A stretch of DNA of 64,000 nucleotides from Lactiplantibacillus plantarum EGD-AQ4 (GTDB taxonomy: Bacteria > Bacillota > Bacilli > Lactobacillales > Lactobacillaceae): NCBI RefSeq assembly GCF_000463075.2, contig NZ_AVAQ01000012.1, positions 1-64,000 on the forward strand. Direction: 5' to 3'. The notes beneath the pieces were generated by a model. It was not told the origin of the DNA. It did not search any database and was given only the letters and a program-made list of their open reading frames with translations. This document shows, piece by piece, positions 27,927 through 37,754 of this stretch. The first letter of the stretch is position 1. The number at the start of each line of letters is the position of its first letter. Position numbers and translations under genes: made by a program.

Positions 27927-29165
27927 TTAAATTGACGCGGATCGATGCGCATAAATCGCCCAAACGAACGCCACCAAACACAGACCAATCGCCAGCAGAC
28001 AGGAGGCGTTGCTCCCAACCATGTTGTATAACAAGACGATTCCGACACTGCCGACCGGCGCCGCCAGCGTCACGATCGAACTAATTGTGCCGAAAAATGA
28101 TCCGGTCAATTCCGGTTCAACCTCCCGCATCATAATCGCAAACATCTTCGGGTCTAATTTGCCACTAATAAAGCCCACCGCAAACATTCCGACTAAAATC
28201 AAAGTGAGTCGCGGCCACCACAACAAAATGGTATAAGTCAGCGCTGGCGCCAGGATTGCGACCAACAACAATTGATATAATGAGCAACGGTCAAACCAGG
28301 TCGTTTTGGTCACACCGCCCAGCACGTTGCCGGCAATCAACACGATGTTGACTAACAGAACCGCCACCGAATAGCTGACGTGCAGTTGGGGTGCTAGACT
28401 GATGAATTTCAAATTCAAAATGGCGTCGAGACTCATCGTGGCCACGTTTAAAATCATTAAATTGCCGAGATAACTCACCGCATCCATCCCAGTCACGTTG
28501 CGCATGACACGCTGGATTACCGGCCAGACGGGCAACTGCTGCGGTGACGCGACCACCGTTTCGGTCGTTTTGATCGTCGTGCGACCAATCAATAAACAGC
28601 CTGCTGCCAGAATGAAAGTCAGCGCGTTGATTATCCCAGCAAGTGCATAGTTGTGACTTTGGGCAATAATCAGGACCCCCAGCGTCTGCCCCAAGGGTTC
28701 AATTAGCGTCCCCACACTGGAATTAACGCCCATCACTTGTTGCCGGCTGGCAGGCGCAATGCGCGCTTGAATCACAATTGTCAGTAGATTACCACCATAG
28801 CGACCGAGCACGTCGGAGACAAAATTAATCACGACTACGACGTAAAATACCCAAGCCGTCTCCTGATTGATGATACGCGCCAAAATCAAGTACAGCCCCG
28901 CTTGAACCAGTTTGGTGCTGATCAGCCAATTCGTTTTCTTTTGCGTCTGGTCAGCAAACCGCCCCGTCAGTCCACCGAAGACATAGGGTACCACCGTTGC
29001 GACCGATACGACGGAGACGAACCAGTGAGGATTTGAGAATCCTTTCGCATAGGTCAGCAGGATAATATTGAACAGGCTCACGCCCAGCGTCGTGAAAAAG
29101 TTGGCGCTCAGAATCGTTTGCAACGTCCGATTTCGTAATAATTGAAGCATGTTGATCACCGCCAT
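27927..29165 (-). CDS. MFS transporter (enterobactin-exporter-like / DHA3 group)
   Basis: 412-residue inner-membrane protein with 12 hydrophobic segments, typical MFS length. The N-terminus (RNRTLQTILSANFFTTLGVSLFNIILLTYAKGF) resembles the DHA3 macrolide-efflux group. Substrate unknown. Divergent from the Rgg-type regulator at 29250, with about 85 bases between starts, so the regulator is a candidate controller. Confidence 0.87.
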   Translation of the reverse strand: MAVINMLQLLRNRTLQTILSANFFTTLGVSLFNIILLTYAKGFSNPHWFVSVVSVATVVPYVFGGLTGRFADQTQKKTNWLISTKLVQAGLYLILARIINQETAWVFYVVVVINFVSDVLGRYGGNLLTIVIQARIAPASRQQVMGVNSSVGTLIEPLGQTLGVLIIAQSHNYALAGIINALTFILAAGCLLIGRTTIKTTETVVASPQQLPVWPVIQRVMRNVTGMDAVSYLGNLMILNVATMSLDAILNLKFISLAPQLHVSYSVAVLLVNIVLIAGNVLGGVTKTTWFDRCSLYQLLLVAILAPALTYTILLWWPRLTLILVGMFAVGFISGKLDPKMFAIMMREVEPELTGSFFGTISSIVTLAAPVGSVGIVLLYNMVGSNASCLLAIGLCLVAFVWAIYAHRSASI

Positions 29166-29249
29166 TAAATTAATAGCCTTAGCTTACCCTGCTGCAGCGT
29201 GGTACAATCAACAAGTAGGTTGCATATATGCCACATAAAGGAGATTGCG

Positions 29250-30149
29250 ATGGCGACAATTGGCGAAACGATTCATCAGATTCGGTTAACAAAGGGTCTT
29301 ACACAGCAGGAAGTCTATAGCGGCATCATCTCACGTTCGTTTGCCTCCCGGTTTGAATCCGGTGCAAATGACATCGGCGCTAGCAAGTTATTTGCGATTT
29401 TAGATAACCTGGCCATCTCAGCTGACGAGTTACGGTTTATTCACCAGAATTATCAGCTGTCGCCTTATGAGCAGGCTTTGGCGACGATTCAGCAGGCCTA
29501 TCGCGCCCAAAACTTTCCTGCGATGGCCGACTGGATACGTGACCATCAACATAGTGACCACGCTTACGAACAGCTAGTCGCGAGTTACGCCAGCATTCTA
29601 TTACAGACCTATGATCATCGCTCAATTTCCCTGACTTCGGCCACTCGCCCAGCGTTTAACCATTTGCAGCAAGCTAAGACTTGGACCCGTCAGGAATTAA
29701 AATTAATCCAGTTACTGGTACCAATCGTCGCCACTGTCGAAGGGCTGCCGGCATTAACACCGCTCACCACTAAAATGGTGACTAATTGCACTCGCTATCA
29801 AACGACTTGGGGTGACCCTTTCCACGTTCTAAATGATTTAATTGCCTATTATGGCGCCTGCTTTCAAGTCCAACTGAACTTTCATGATTTTGACGCAGCC
29901 CGTGAACTACGAGCCAAGCTCACGGCCATTTCCAGTCAGCAACTCAATTGGGATGGCCGTCTCGACCAGCAATTTTGGCTCGGAATTTGGGCGTTATACT
30001 TTGGCAACTGGCAGGCCGGTAATACGCTACTAGATGAAATCTTTGCCCTCGAAGCGCGTCACCAGCCGCGAATCGACAACACAATCTTCGCAATTCGCCG
30101 TGTCCGAACACAACAGGCACGGACCTATCGCGAGGAAAATAATGAATAA
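29250..30149 (+). CDS. Rgg/GadR/MutR family transcriptional regulator
   Basis: 299-residue regulator: N-terminal XRE-type HTH (GETIHQIRLTKGLTQQEVYSGIISRSFASRFESG) and a long helical C-terminal part of the Rgg type that in streptococci binds a small peptide. ATG 29250 is chosen for its AAAGGAGA site; an in-frame start at 29199 adds 17 unrelated residues. No small peptide gene (SHP-like) was found next to it. Divergent from the MFS gene. Confidence 0.87.
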   Translation: MATIGETIHQIRLTKGLTQQEVYSGIISRSFASRFESGANDIGASKLFAILDNLAISADELRFIHQNYQLSPYEQALATIQQAYRAQNFPAMADWIRDHQHSDHAYEQLVASYASILLQTYDHRSISLTSATRPAFNHLQQAKTWTRQELKLIQLLVPIVATVEGLPALTPLTTKMVTNCTRYQTTWGDPFHVLNDLIAYYGACFQVQLNFHDFDAARELRAKLTAISSQQLNWDGRLDQQFWLGIWALYFGNWQAGNTLLDEIFALEARHQPRIDNTIFAIRRVRTQQARTYREENNE

Positions 30150-30153
30150 GCAA

Positions 30154-30202
30154 AACGACGTCTCACTAACACTGCTGTTCGTAGTGTTGGTGAGACGTCG
30201 TT
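30154..30202 (+). terminator. terminator after the Rgg-type gene
   Basis: AACGACGTCTCAC with the matching arm around a GCTGTTCGT loop; the stem extends to about 20 pairs with one mismatch. It may serve the converging RloB gene too. Confidence 0.85.
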
Positions 30203-30290
30203 ATTTAGATTGACCGGTTGTCTATTAAAATATTTTCTTACAAATTCCACCATAATCACTAAAGTCCCATCAAAAATTAGTTCAATACCA

Positions 30291-30899
30291 TCAATCTTCT
30301 CGCCCAAAAATTCTTTTGATATGTTCCTGAATATTAACAAAAGGGTCATCAGTCACCAAATTCGTCTGGGTAATTGCAAGACGCCTAGCATTACTAATGG
30401 CAGTAGAAACGCGATCTACGAGAAATTTATCGTATTCAGCACCCTTAAAACGCGCATAATCTTGATTAAACCGACCGGGTGCTGATAGTTTGTGATTCAG
30501 TTCAAGTTTAGTGTAGGCTTTGCTGAAATAGATAAAGTGTAATAAAATCCACACTTCAAAGTTTGTACTAGAGAAAATGATTTCAATTTCATTGGCACGC
30601 GCTAGCTTTTGTGCACGTTGAATATCAGTATGTGTCAGATCATCCCGGTCAAAAACCGCAAAGACAGCATTAACTTGTCTCTTTTTCTTTAGTGGCCTCG
30701 TTTTATCAACAATTTCAGTAATTAGCTTAGTTCCTTTCATGCTATCCATAGATTCGATTTTTAAACCGACCTGATGTGCCTGCACATTGGAACCGCGATA
30801 CTTACGTCGAAGCATTTTAAAATATTCAACTTCTGATGTTCCTTCACAATAAATACTGATAATTTCTTTTAATGGCTTATTCTGCCGCTTTCTCCCCAT
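30291..30899 (-). CDS. RloB / AbiLii family protein (TOPRIM-like nuclease partner)
   Basis: 202 residues of the RloB family. Seen: IYCEGTSEVEYF (Glu19, Glu23, Glu25), then VFDRDD (Asp84, Asp86, Asp87), an acidic pattern like TOPRIM, and the family block STNFEVWILLHF (110-121). In AbiL of Lactococcus and in rlo loci the protein works with an AAA ATPase, and the pair blocks phage growth; the RloB part is presumed the effector. Starts 2 bases after the stop of the ATPase gene, so tightly coupled. AT-richer than the flanking core genes. Confidence 0.85.
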   Translation of the reverse strand: MGRKRQNKPLKEIISIYCEGTSEVEYFKMLRRKYRGSNVQAHQVGLKIESMDSMKGTKLITEIVDKTRPLKKKRQVNAVFAVFDRDDLTHTDIQRAQKLARANEIEIIFSSTNFEVWILLHFIYFSKAYTKLELNHKLSAPGRFNQDYARFKGAEYDKFLVDRVSTAISNARRLAITQTNLVTDDPFVNIQEHIKRIFGRED

Positions 30900-30901
30900 A
30901 A

Positions 30902-32203
30902 CTAATGACCACTCAGTTTCGTCATATTTTGTTCAGTATCAATCAGCGCGTCCAGCATTTTATCAGGTTCAATGATTGGCGTTGCCCCAAACCGCCCCTC
31001 GACATAACGTTTCATATAGCTAATACCACCACGAGTCGTATGCCGAGTATCTTTAAAATCAAAGAGTGATGTCAGCTGACTTTCACCCTTAAAGTCCTTT
31101 TCAACTAAATAGATTTGGTCAGTGCGTAATTCAGAATCAAGTAATTGGAGTTCATGGGTGGTCAAGATGAATTGGTTCTGACTGGCGGCCGAATTGAATA
31201 TCCGAATCATGGCTTGTGATAATTCTAAATGTAACGAATCATCAAATTCATCAAACAACAATGTTTTATGATTACCATTCAGCTCAGCGTTGATAAAAGC
31301 TAACGCAATCATCAAGATTTTTTGCGTGCCACGAGACTCGCTTTCCATCGCCAAACTTTTGGTCCCAATCATGTTGCCAGCTTCATCATAAACTTTATGC
31401 ACCGCAAATAATTTATTCATCATTGAAGAAGAATATGACGGATACGACGGGTTAGTGGAAAAGGATGCCAAATGACTGTCAGGCATCATCGGCTGCTCAT
31501 TAACTTCTAAATCAACGATATTGAAATCAGCAAAATGCAGAAAATTAAGCAACTGACTTTTGACCTGTTCATTCTTAGCTAGACCGACTAGTTCACTAAC
31601 AACGGGTGTGGGCTGATAGTCACCGACAAACAATAAATCTTCAGCAAACCAGGTAAATACTTCGGTCGCAACACAATCGTTGTTTTGCATTGCGGTATAT
31701 AAAACCAGGCTGTTCTTTTTAGTGCGCTTTGCAACTTCATTTAGTGCTGGCACGCTAGTCTTGAAACCTTCCTCAGAACGCTCAAAATAAACTTTGGGAC
31801 GTCGTTTTTCAGTGATTGTCAGACATTCATAGCTAATTTGTTTGGCATTATACGAGAGCTGATAACCGTAAATCCGCTGACCCACTGAAAAGGTTACGGA
31901 AAACGTTGTGTCAGCTAGTTGTGTCTCCGGTGCAAGCACAAACCGGTCAGCCGTTAGTAAGTCAGTCACCTTCCCTGGATCGTTCAAGACGATGGTCTGC
32001 ATTTGCTTCAAGCCAGCCAGCAAATTGGATTTTCCAGAACTATTGGGACCAAAAATCAACAAATTCTTCAAGAGCCGCTTACCGTTCATGACGACCGTAT
32101 GCGTTGTTTGAAATTTACGTAATCGCTCGCCTGCTTCGGCTGACAACACAGTTTCTGCTTTAAATGATTTATAATTCTGCATGCTAAAATCGATTAACAT
32201 CAA
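30902..32203 (-). CDS. RloA / AbiLi family AAA ATPase
   Basis: 433-residue ATPase of the AAA_15/OLD-like group. Walker A FGPNSSGKSN (Gly52, Lys58, Ser59), an ESRGTQK signature-like element, Walker B LLFDEFDDSLH and the switch histidine in LTTHELQLL are all visible. It has no TOPRIM domain of its own, which the downstream RloB supplies. The two-gene order ATPase then RloB is that of AbiL-type abortive-infection systems. Flanked by terminators at 30154 and 32314, so it is a self-contained unit. Defence function is inferred from family and order. Confidence 0.87.
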   Translation of the reverse strand: MMLIDFSMQNYKSFKAETVLSAEAGERLRKFQTTHTVVMNGKRLLKNLLIFGPNSSGKSNLLAGLKQMQTIVLNDPGKVTDLLTADRFVLAPETQLADTTFSVTFSVGQRIYGYQLSYNAKQISYECLTITEKRRPKVYFERSEEGFKTSVPALNEVAKRTKKNSLVLYTAMQNNDCVATEVFTWFAEDLLFVGDYQPTPVVSELVGLAKNEQVKSQLLNFLHFADFNIVDLEVNEQPMMPDSHLASFSTNPSYPSYSSSMMNKLFAVHKVYDEAGNMIGTKSLAMESESRGTQKILMIALAFINAELNGNHKTLLFDEFDDSLHLELSQAMIRIFNSAASQNQFILTTHELQLLDSELRTDQIYLVEKDFKGESQLTSLFDFKDTRHTTRGGISYMKRYVEGRFGATPIIEPDKMLDALIDTEQNMTKLSGH

Positions 32204-32313
32204 ATCCGCCTCCTTTTCCTAGTCATCGTTGCACAGTCAGTCGTTTATAACTAACACCATACCACATTATGTCGTTTTTACGTGAATAAAGTGGCTTAAA
32301 CTTCTGAATAAAA

Positions 32314-32363
32314 GTAAAAACCGATACTAATCACAATTTATCGTGATTAGTATCGGTTTTTAC
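32314..32363. terminator. 21-bp perfect inverted repeat, terminator upstream of the RloAB unit
   Basis: Arms 32314-32334 and 32343-32363 are fully complementary around AATTTATC. No gene ends here on either strand today, so it may be the remains of a lost gene or a boundary. The remaining 32204-32557 holds the promoters of RloA and of the peptidase gene. Confidence 0.7.
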
Positions 32364-32557
32364 ACTTGAATCAGTTCGTTAACTGATAATTCCAACACAG
32401 CACTAAATTGTGAACCTACTGTAACCATCATTACCGCTGAATCAAATGCTCAGTGAAATTAGCGATTAAACAGATTATTCAGATTAAAAAATGATTTGAA
32501 AATAATTAAATTCCAGTGTATTGTAGACGCTAACCAATTATTTCAGGAGGTTCTCGC

Positions 32558-33463
32558 ATGAAAAACATGACACGGATTTTAACGCTCAGTAACGGTTATC
32601 ACATTTGGACCCATACCAATAATGTAGGTGGCAAGACTAAATTACTCTGCTTACATGGTGGTCCCGGTGATACTCATGAGGTTTTCGAACGTTTTGGCCC
32701 TGAATTAGCCGCATTAGATATTGAAGTCACCATGTACGACCAACTAGGTTCTTGGTATTCTGATACGCCTGACTGGGAAGATTCGGCTATCCGTAACAAG
32801 TTTCTTAACGAGGACTATTACCTAAGTGAGGTTGATGAAGTCCGTCAACTACTCGGGTATGACCATTACTATCTTGCCGGTCACTCGTGGGGTGGTATGT
32901 TAGCCATGACATACGCCGCTAGTCACCAAGCTAATCTCGACGGGCTCATCATAATCAGCATGATTGATAATATCGCTGATTATTTGAAGCGCATGAAGGC
33001 GATCCGAGAAGCCGAATTCTCTCCAGCCGAAAACGCATTTATGCTAACCGTTGAGAAACGACAAGAGTGGCACAATCCCCATTATCGTCAATTAATCACC
33101 CATCTATATCACCAATACATCAATCGCCGGCAGCCCAGTCCAATGCAGCATCAGGTCGATATTCAGGCTAAACCTGTTTATAACCATTTTCAGGGTGATA
33201 ATGAGTTTGTCGTCTATGGTGTTCTTGATGACTGGGATTTTTCCAAACAGCTGGCAACAATTCAATTGCCGACATTATTAATGTTTGCGGACCACGAAAC
33301 AATGCCACTAGCAACAGCTGAACGAATGCAACGACGGATGCCAAATGCCAAGTTAGTTGTAACACCCGACAGTGGGCATAATCATATGGTCGATAATCCA
33401 GACGTCTTCTTTACCTATTTACGAAACTACTTCTCAGACCAATTGACTGATTCTACACACTAA
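32558..33463 (+). CDS. prolyl aminopeptidase (S33 family)
   Basis: Cytosolic serine peptidase that removes N-terminal proline or related residues from peptides, important for casein and plant peptide use. 301 residues. HGGPG oxyanion motif at 33-37, nucleophile Ser110 in GHSWGG, acid in FADHE and base in DSGHNH. It resembles PepI/PepR of lactobacilli. A perfect ribosome site AGGAGG precedes ATG. The amino acid permease 56 bases downstream is likely co-transcribed, linking peptide cleavage to uptake or exchange of an amino acid or amine. Confidence 0.88.
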   Translation: MKNMTRILTLSNGYHIWTHTNNVGGKTKLLCLHGGPGDTHEVFERFGPELAALDIEVTMYDQLGSWYSDTPDWEDSAIRNKFLNEDYYLSEVDEVRQLLGYDHYYLAGHSWGGMLAMTYAASHQANLDGLIIISMIDNIADYLKRMKAIREAEFSPAENAFMLTVEKRQEWHNPHYRQLITHLYHQYINRRQPSPMQHQVDIQAKPVYNHFQGDNEFVVYGVLDDWDFSKQLATIQLPTLLMFADHETMPLATAERMQRRMPNAKLVVTPDSGHNHMVDNPDVFFTYLRNYFSDQLTDSTH

Positions 33464-33519
33464 ACATCGCGATTAAAAATAGTTTCTGATGACTTCAGTA
33501 TTCAAAGGAGTGCCTGCCT

Positions 33520-34896
33520 ATGGACTTAAAACATGTTTCAAAATCAACATCTAATCGTCGTACCAATCTTGATGACTTCGGCTATACACAGGAGTTAAAG
33601 CGCACACTCTCCGTCAAAGACTTAGTCATCTACGGTCTGATTTTTATGGTCCCAATCGCACCAATGGGAATCTATGGATCTGTGATTTCTGTTTCACAAG
33701 GGATGATTGCGCTCACCTATGCGATTGGGATGATTGCCATGTTTTTTACTGCACTAAGTTATGGGCAGATGTCACGTGCGTTTCCAGTCGCTGGATCTGT
33801 ATATGCTTACGCAAAACTTGGTATCAACAAAACGATTGGCTTTTTATCCGGTTGGATGATTATTTTAGACTACATCTTCGTTCCTGCTTTACTGTATATC
33901 ATTGCCGCAAACTCACTAAAGTCACTACTGCCAACGGTTCCAACTTGGCTATGGCTAATTGGCTTTATTGTCATTAACACCCTAATCAACGTTCGAGGGA
34001 TTGCCTTTACCGCCATTGCCAATCGTATTTTCTTGATTGGCGAGCTGATTGTACTAGCCTTTTTCATTATTCTGGGCAGCTACGGTTTGTTTCACAGTGC
34101 GGGTAATGGCTTTACCTTTAAACCATTCTACGACACCAGTCATTTCAATCTTCAATTTATCATGACCGCAACCTCTGTAGCAGTCTTGAGCTTTTTGGGC
34201 TTTGACGGCATCAGCACGCTCGCGGAAGAAACAACTGGTGGAAACCGAGCAGTGGGTAAAGGAATCCTATGGTCGTTACTGATTGTTGGCGTTCTTTTTA
34301 TTGTTCAAACTTATCTAGCTGCCCTGATCATCCCCAACTGGCATTCTTTCAGCGACTTAAATACTGCCTTCTATGTGGTTGCCGAAAAAGTGGGTGGTCA
34401 TTTTCTAGCTTACCTGACCACAATTGCAACTATTCTATCTTGGGGATTTGCAAACGCGTTAGCTGCACAAGCTGCAATTTCAAGAATTTTGTTTGGGATG
34501 GCCCGTGATCACAATCTCCCTAAAATTCTTGCGCGTGTCCATCCACGATTTAAAACCCCTTATATTAGTACCCTACTAGTCGCCGCCATCTCACTCTTTG
34601 TTGGCTTAATTTTTATGAACGATAGCGGAACACTTTCCGAAATCGTTAACTGTGGGGCGTTAACCGCCTTCTTAGTGATTCACGTAGCAGTGATCAATCA
34701 CTTCTTCATCAAGCAACATTCGCGGGACTATTGGCACCACTTACTCGTTCCAATTATTGGTTTCTTAATCATCGGTTTCGTTATGGTCAACCTAAATATT
34801 TTAGCTAAGGAAATTGGCGGAATTTGGCTGCTCATCGGTGTTGGTTATTACACTATTCTCCGCTTATTACAACGAAATACTGAAATAAATTTGTAA
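33520..34896 (+). CDS. APC family amino acid/amine permease
   Basis: 458-residue membrane transporter with 12 TM segments. The first helix carries the APC signature (LIFMVPIAPMGIYGSVISVSQG), and the region FLGFDGISTLAEET is characteristic of the PuuP/putrescine-type branch. Substrate may be putrescine or an amino acid. Second gene after the prolyl aminopeptidase, ribosome site AAAGGAG, closed by the terminator at 34918. Confidence 0.88.
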   Translation: MDLKHVSKSTSNRRTNLDDFGYTQELKRTLSVKDLVIYGLIFMVPIAPMGIYGSVISVSQGMIALTYAIGMIAMFFTALSYGQMSRAFPVAGSVYAYAKLGINKTIGFLSGWMIILDYIFVPALLYIIAANSLKSLLPTVPTWLWLIGFIVINTLINVRGIAFTAIANRIFLIGELIVLAFFIILGSYGLFHSAGNGFTFKPFYDTSHFNLQFIMTATSVAVLSFLGFDGISTLAEETTGGNRAVGKGILWSLLIVGVLFIVQTYLAALIIPNWHSFSDLNTAFYVVAEKVGGHFLAYLTTIATILSWGFANALAAQAAISRILFGMARDHNLPKILARVHPRFKTPYISTLLVAAISLFVGLIFMNDSGTLSEIVNCGALTAFLVIHVAVINHFFIKQHSRDYWHHLLVPIIGFLIIGFVMVNLNILAKEIGGIWLLIGVGYYTILRLLQRNTEINL

Positions 34897-34917
34897 ACAT
34901 TGGCTTATGTTATGTAT

Positions 34918-34950
34918 AAAGGGACTTCTCCGCACTGGAGAAGTCCCTTT
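34918..34950. terminator. intrinsic terminator, permease / UMF1 transporter
   Basis: AAAGGGACTTCTCC-GCACT-GGAGAAGTCCCTTT; 14 perfect pairs, suited to both converging genes. Confidence 0.88.
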
Positions 34951-35060
34951 GTGTTTGAATACTGATATACATTTGGAAGCTGGTAAAAGCTTAATTTGGT
35001 AAATATAATTCATCAGAAGTTGCCAAAGTCAGTATTTCCGTAAGCCTAGTATACTTACGA

Positions 35061-36311
35061 TCACACCGATTTATTCTGATTCAAATGCGGCAACGCCAAG
35101 AAAATCGCCAAACCAATGACGAACAGAATACTCAATGAAGCTGCACCAATCGTTGATTTACCAGTCATCTGAGTCACGATCCCGACCAAGACTGGTCCCA
35201 TGACGGCTGAAAATTTACCTAAAATATTGTAGAAGCCAAAGAATTCGCTGCCGCTAGTCTTTGGAATCAAACGGCCGAAGTAGGACCGGCTGAGGGCTTG
35301 AATCCCACCCTGACTCGTTCCAACCAACACGGCCAAAATCCAGAAATCGGTGGCAGTCGTTAAACGCAAGGCGTATAAGCAAATTCCCAAGTAAATGAGA
35401 ATGCCTAACAAAATCCCGGTTCGAGTCGATGTTTTGTTGGCTAACCAGCCATACAACAACGAGAATGGGAACGCGACTAACTGAACGACTAACAATACTA
35501 GCATCAACGTGGTCGTCGTGATTCCCATGTCCATCCCAATTGAGGTCGCCATGGTAAAAATCGTATCGACGCCATCAATATAGAAGAAATACGCCACTAA
35601 GAACCAGGCGGCGGCCCGATAATTGCGGATATGTTTCAAGGTCGACCACACCCGCTGAAAACTCGACCGGACTGGATGATTACTTGGCGCTAAGGCGTAT
35701 TTTTGATGGACGTTTCTGAGCAATGGCACGTAGAAGATGATCCACCACACCGCGGCAAGCACAAAACTACTACGGGCCACGCCGTAACTGGAAAGCAGGC
35801 CAAAGCCACTCGTGAGCTGGAGGACTAAGAACAGAATGAAGGCGAGCACCCCACCGAGGTAACCGAAGCCATAGCCGTATGAAGACAAACGGTCCATCTG
35901 GTCATTCGGGGCCACATCCGTCAGAAAACTATCGTAGAACAGATTACCACCTGAATAGCCAATGATCGACAGGATATAAATGCCTAACAACCACTTCCAG
36001 GCACTAGTTGGTGCGACACTTAAACCAAGTGTCATCACCATACCGAGCGTCGAAAAGATATTTAACATCCGTTTCTTAGCATGCGGATAGTCCGCTAACG
36101 CCCCCAGCACGGGCGCTAAAATCGAGACCAATAACGTCCCGATACTGTTGGCATAGCCCCAATACGCCGTCGCGTTGGCGGGTGTGACGCCATTACTCTG
36201 AGCCACCGCCTTAAAGTAAACGGGCAGAACCGCCGTAGTGACAATGATTCCGTAGCCGGAGTTGGCCCAATCATAGAAGATCCAACTCCACTGCTGCTTA
36301 TTAAATTTCAT
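35061..36311 (-). CDS. UMF1 family MFS transporter (Atg22-like)
   Basis: 416-residue, 12-TM transporter. The opening WSWIFYDWANSGYGIIVTTAVLPVYF is the unmistakable UMF1 signature, a branch related to fungal vacuolar amino acid exporter Atg22. Second gene of an operon, 5 bases after the phosphodiesterase-like gene, which suggests a joint role (perhaps exporting or importing what that enzyme yields). Substrate not known in bacteria. Confidence 0.9.
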   Translation of the reverse strand: MKFNKQQWSWIFYDWANSGYGIIVTTAVLPVYFKAVAQSNGVTPANATAYWGYANSIGTLLVSILAPVLGALADYPHAKKRMLNIFSTLGMVMTLGLSVAPTSAWKWLLGIYILSIIGYSGGNLFYDSFLTDVAPNDQMDRLSSYGYGFGYLGGVLAFILFLVLQLTSGFGLLSSYGVARSSFVLAAVWWIIFYVPLLRNVHQKYALAPSNHPVRSSFQRVWSTLKHIRNYRAAAWFLVAYFFYIDGVDTIFTMATSIGMDMGITTTTLMLVLLVVQLVAFPFSLLYGWLANKTSTRTGILLGILIYLGICLYALRLTTATDFWILAVLVGTSQGGIQALSRSYFGRLIPKTSGSEFFGFYNILGKFSAVMGPVLVGIVTQMTGKSTIGAASLSILFVIGLAIFLALPHLNQNKSV

Positions 36312-36316
36312 CTATT

Positions 36317-37609
36317 TTACTCCTTGAAAATGTCGAGTTGCTGACCAGGCATTGGTCCTGCAAACTGTAAGCCGAGCAACTTGGCAAAGGTCGGTGCTTC
36401 GTCAACCAAGTTCGCTGAATCAATTGTCGCGCCCGCTTTGACAGCCGGTCCGTTGAATAACAGCGTCGTTTGATAATCTGGCTTGGTTGGATCGTAGCCG
36501 TGAACCCCATGATAACGGTCAGGTTGGCCCAACGTATCTGGATGAACCGGTTCGACCACGAGCGGCCGGCGACTTTCATCCGTGAAGTAGTAGCCTTCCT
36601 TAGCTTCCACCATCAGTGCGCACGCTGGGTCAGCCCCACGTTGCGCCGCTTCAGTACCCGTGATAATGGTTTCGACACCTTCGACTTGACTGACTAATGA
36701 ACGCAATTCATCCATCTCGTCAAAATCAGGCCGGGTATAAATGTAGGTCGAGCCGTCCGCCGTCTTCGCCATGACCTGCCAGTCGTTTTCAAACGTTTGG
36801 TCCTGACGAGGCGTCAGCCAGCCGCGTTGTGCGAAGAGCGTGTTCAAATGAATCATGCGATCAACGTTGATTTGATAGTGGTCGCCCAAGATAACAAAGT
36901 TGGTGTCTTCAAACGTCCCGGCACGCTTGGTGGCTTCAATCAGCATACCGACATGTCGGTCTAACCGTTGCAAGGCGGCCATGGCTTCCTTGGAACGCAC
37001 CCCATAGCGATGGCGCATACTGTCCATGTCGACTAAATGAATCATGGTGAGGTTTGGCCGTTTATTGGTCAGCGTATCGACTGCACAAGCCGTAATGAAT
37101 TCATCCAGTTGTGGTTGCTTGATCCCATTGCGCAAGTGGCCGTATTTATGGTTCATTTCAAGTAAGAACAGCGGTGAACTCGCTTTGAGCGAAACTAATA
37201 CCTGGTTAGTCCAGATGCGGTTTGGGAATATTTCTGCGAGGTTGTATGTAATCTTGCTTCCCGCCGTGACTGGCCATAAAAACGCGGCCGTTGTTAGTTT
37301 TTGCTGCCGCGCTAAGTCATATAGTGTCGGCACCTGCACGTCTTTTTGATACCAGTACCAATCAGGCGAGCGGCGCGTTGGTTGTAATTTCGTATTGTTG
37401 ACGATTCCATGCACATTGGGATACTGACCCGTAATAATCGTGGTATGTGACGGATAAGTCAGTGTGGGATAAATCCCCGTCACCGATTTGACCCACGTGC
37501 CGCCAGTCATTAGGCGATTCAAAACGGGCAGTTCTGCTTGATGCTCGCGCAAATCCCGAAAACCCAAGGCATCCAAGGAAATAATCACAAGGTGTTGATT
37601 AGTTGCCAT
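36317..37609 (-). CDS. alkaline phosphatase superfamily protein (nucleotide pyrophosphatase/phosphodiesterase type)
   Basis: 430 residues of the type I phosphodiesterase/NPP family. Metal and nucleophile sites: Asp13 in ISLDALG, Thr in YPSHTTIITG, Asp in LVDMDSMRHRYG, GDHYQ, and HGVHGYDP near the C-terminus. No signal peptide is seen, so it is probably cytosolic. Acts on nucleotide or phospholipid-type diesters in relatives; the true substrate is open. First gene of the operon with the UMF1 transporter. Confidence 0.87.
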   Translation of the reverse strand: MATNQHLVIISLDALGFRDLREHQAELPVLNRLMTGGTWVKSVTGIYPTLTYPSHTTIITGQYPNVHGIVNNTKLQPTRRSPDWYWYQKDVQVPTLYDLARQQKLTTAAFLWPVTAGSKITYNLAEIFPNRIWTNQVLVSLKASSPLFLLEMNHKYGHLRNGIKQPQLDEFITACAVDTLTNKRPNLTMIHLVDMDSMRHRYGVRSKEAMAALQRLDRHVGMLIEATKRAGTFEDTNFVILGDHYQINVDRMIHLNTLFAQRGWLTPRQDQTFENDWQVMAKTADGSTYIYTRPDFDEMDELRSLVSQVEGVETIITGTEAAQRGADPACALMVEAKEGYYFTDESRRPLVVEPVHPDTLGQPDRYHGVHGYDPTKPDYQTTLLFNGPAVKAGATIDSANLVDEAPTFAKLLGLQFAGPMPGQQLDIFKE

Positions 37610-37690
37610 CTACTATCGCTCCTCTTTATAAGCTTATTCGTATTATTATACCGCAGAACATTAATTCGTGTCAGGGCGTTGACAAAAAGA

Positions 37691-37724
37691 ACGCCCAGCC
37701 AGACAGTCTCCTGTCGGTGGACGC
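37691..37724 (-). terminator. terminator of the esterase gene
   Basis: Stem centred on GACAG-GAGA-CTGTC with imperfect lower pairs and then TTTTTG on the minus strand, 30 bases past the esterase stop. Confidence 0.6.
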
Positions 37725-37754
37725 TTCGATCGTCAAACTATTCCTGTTAAACTA

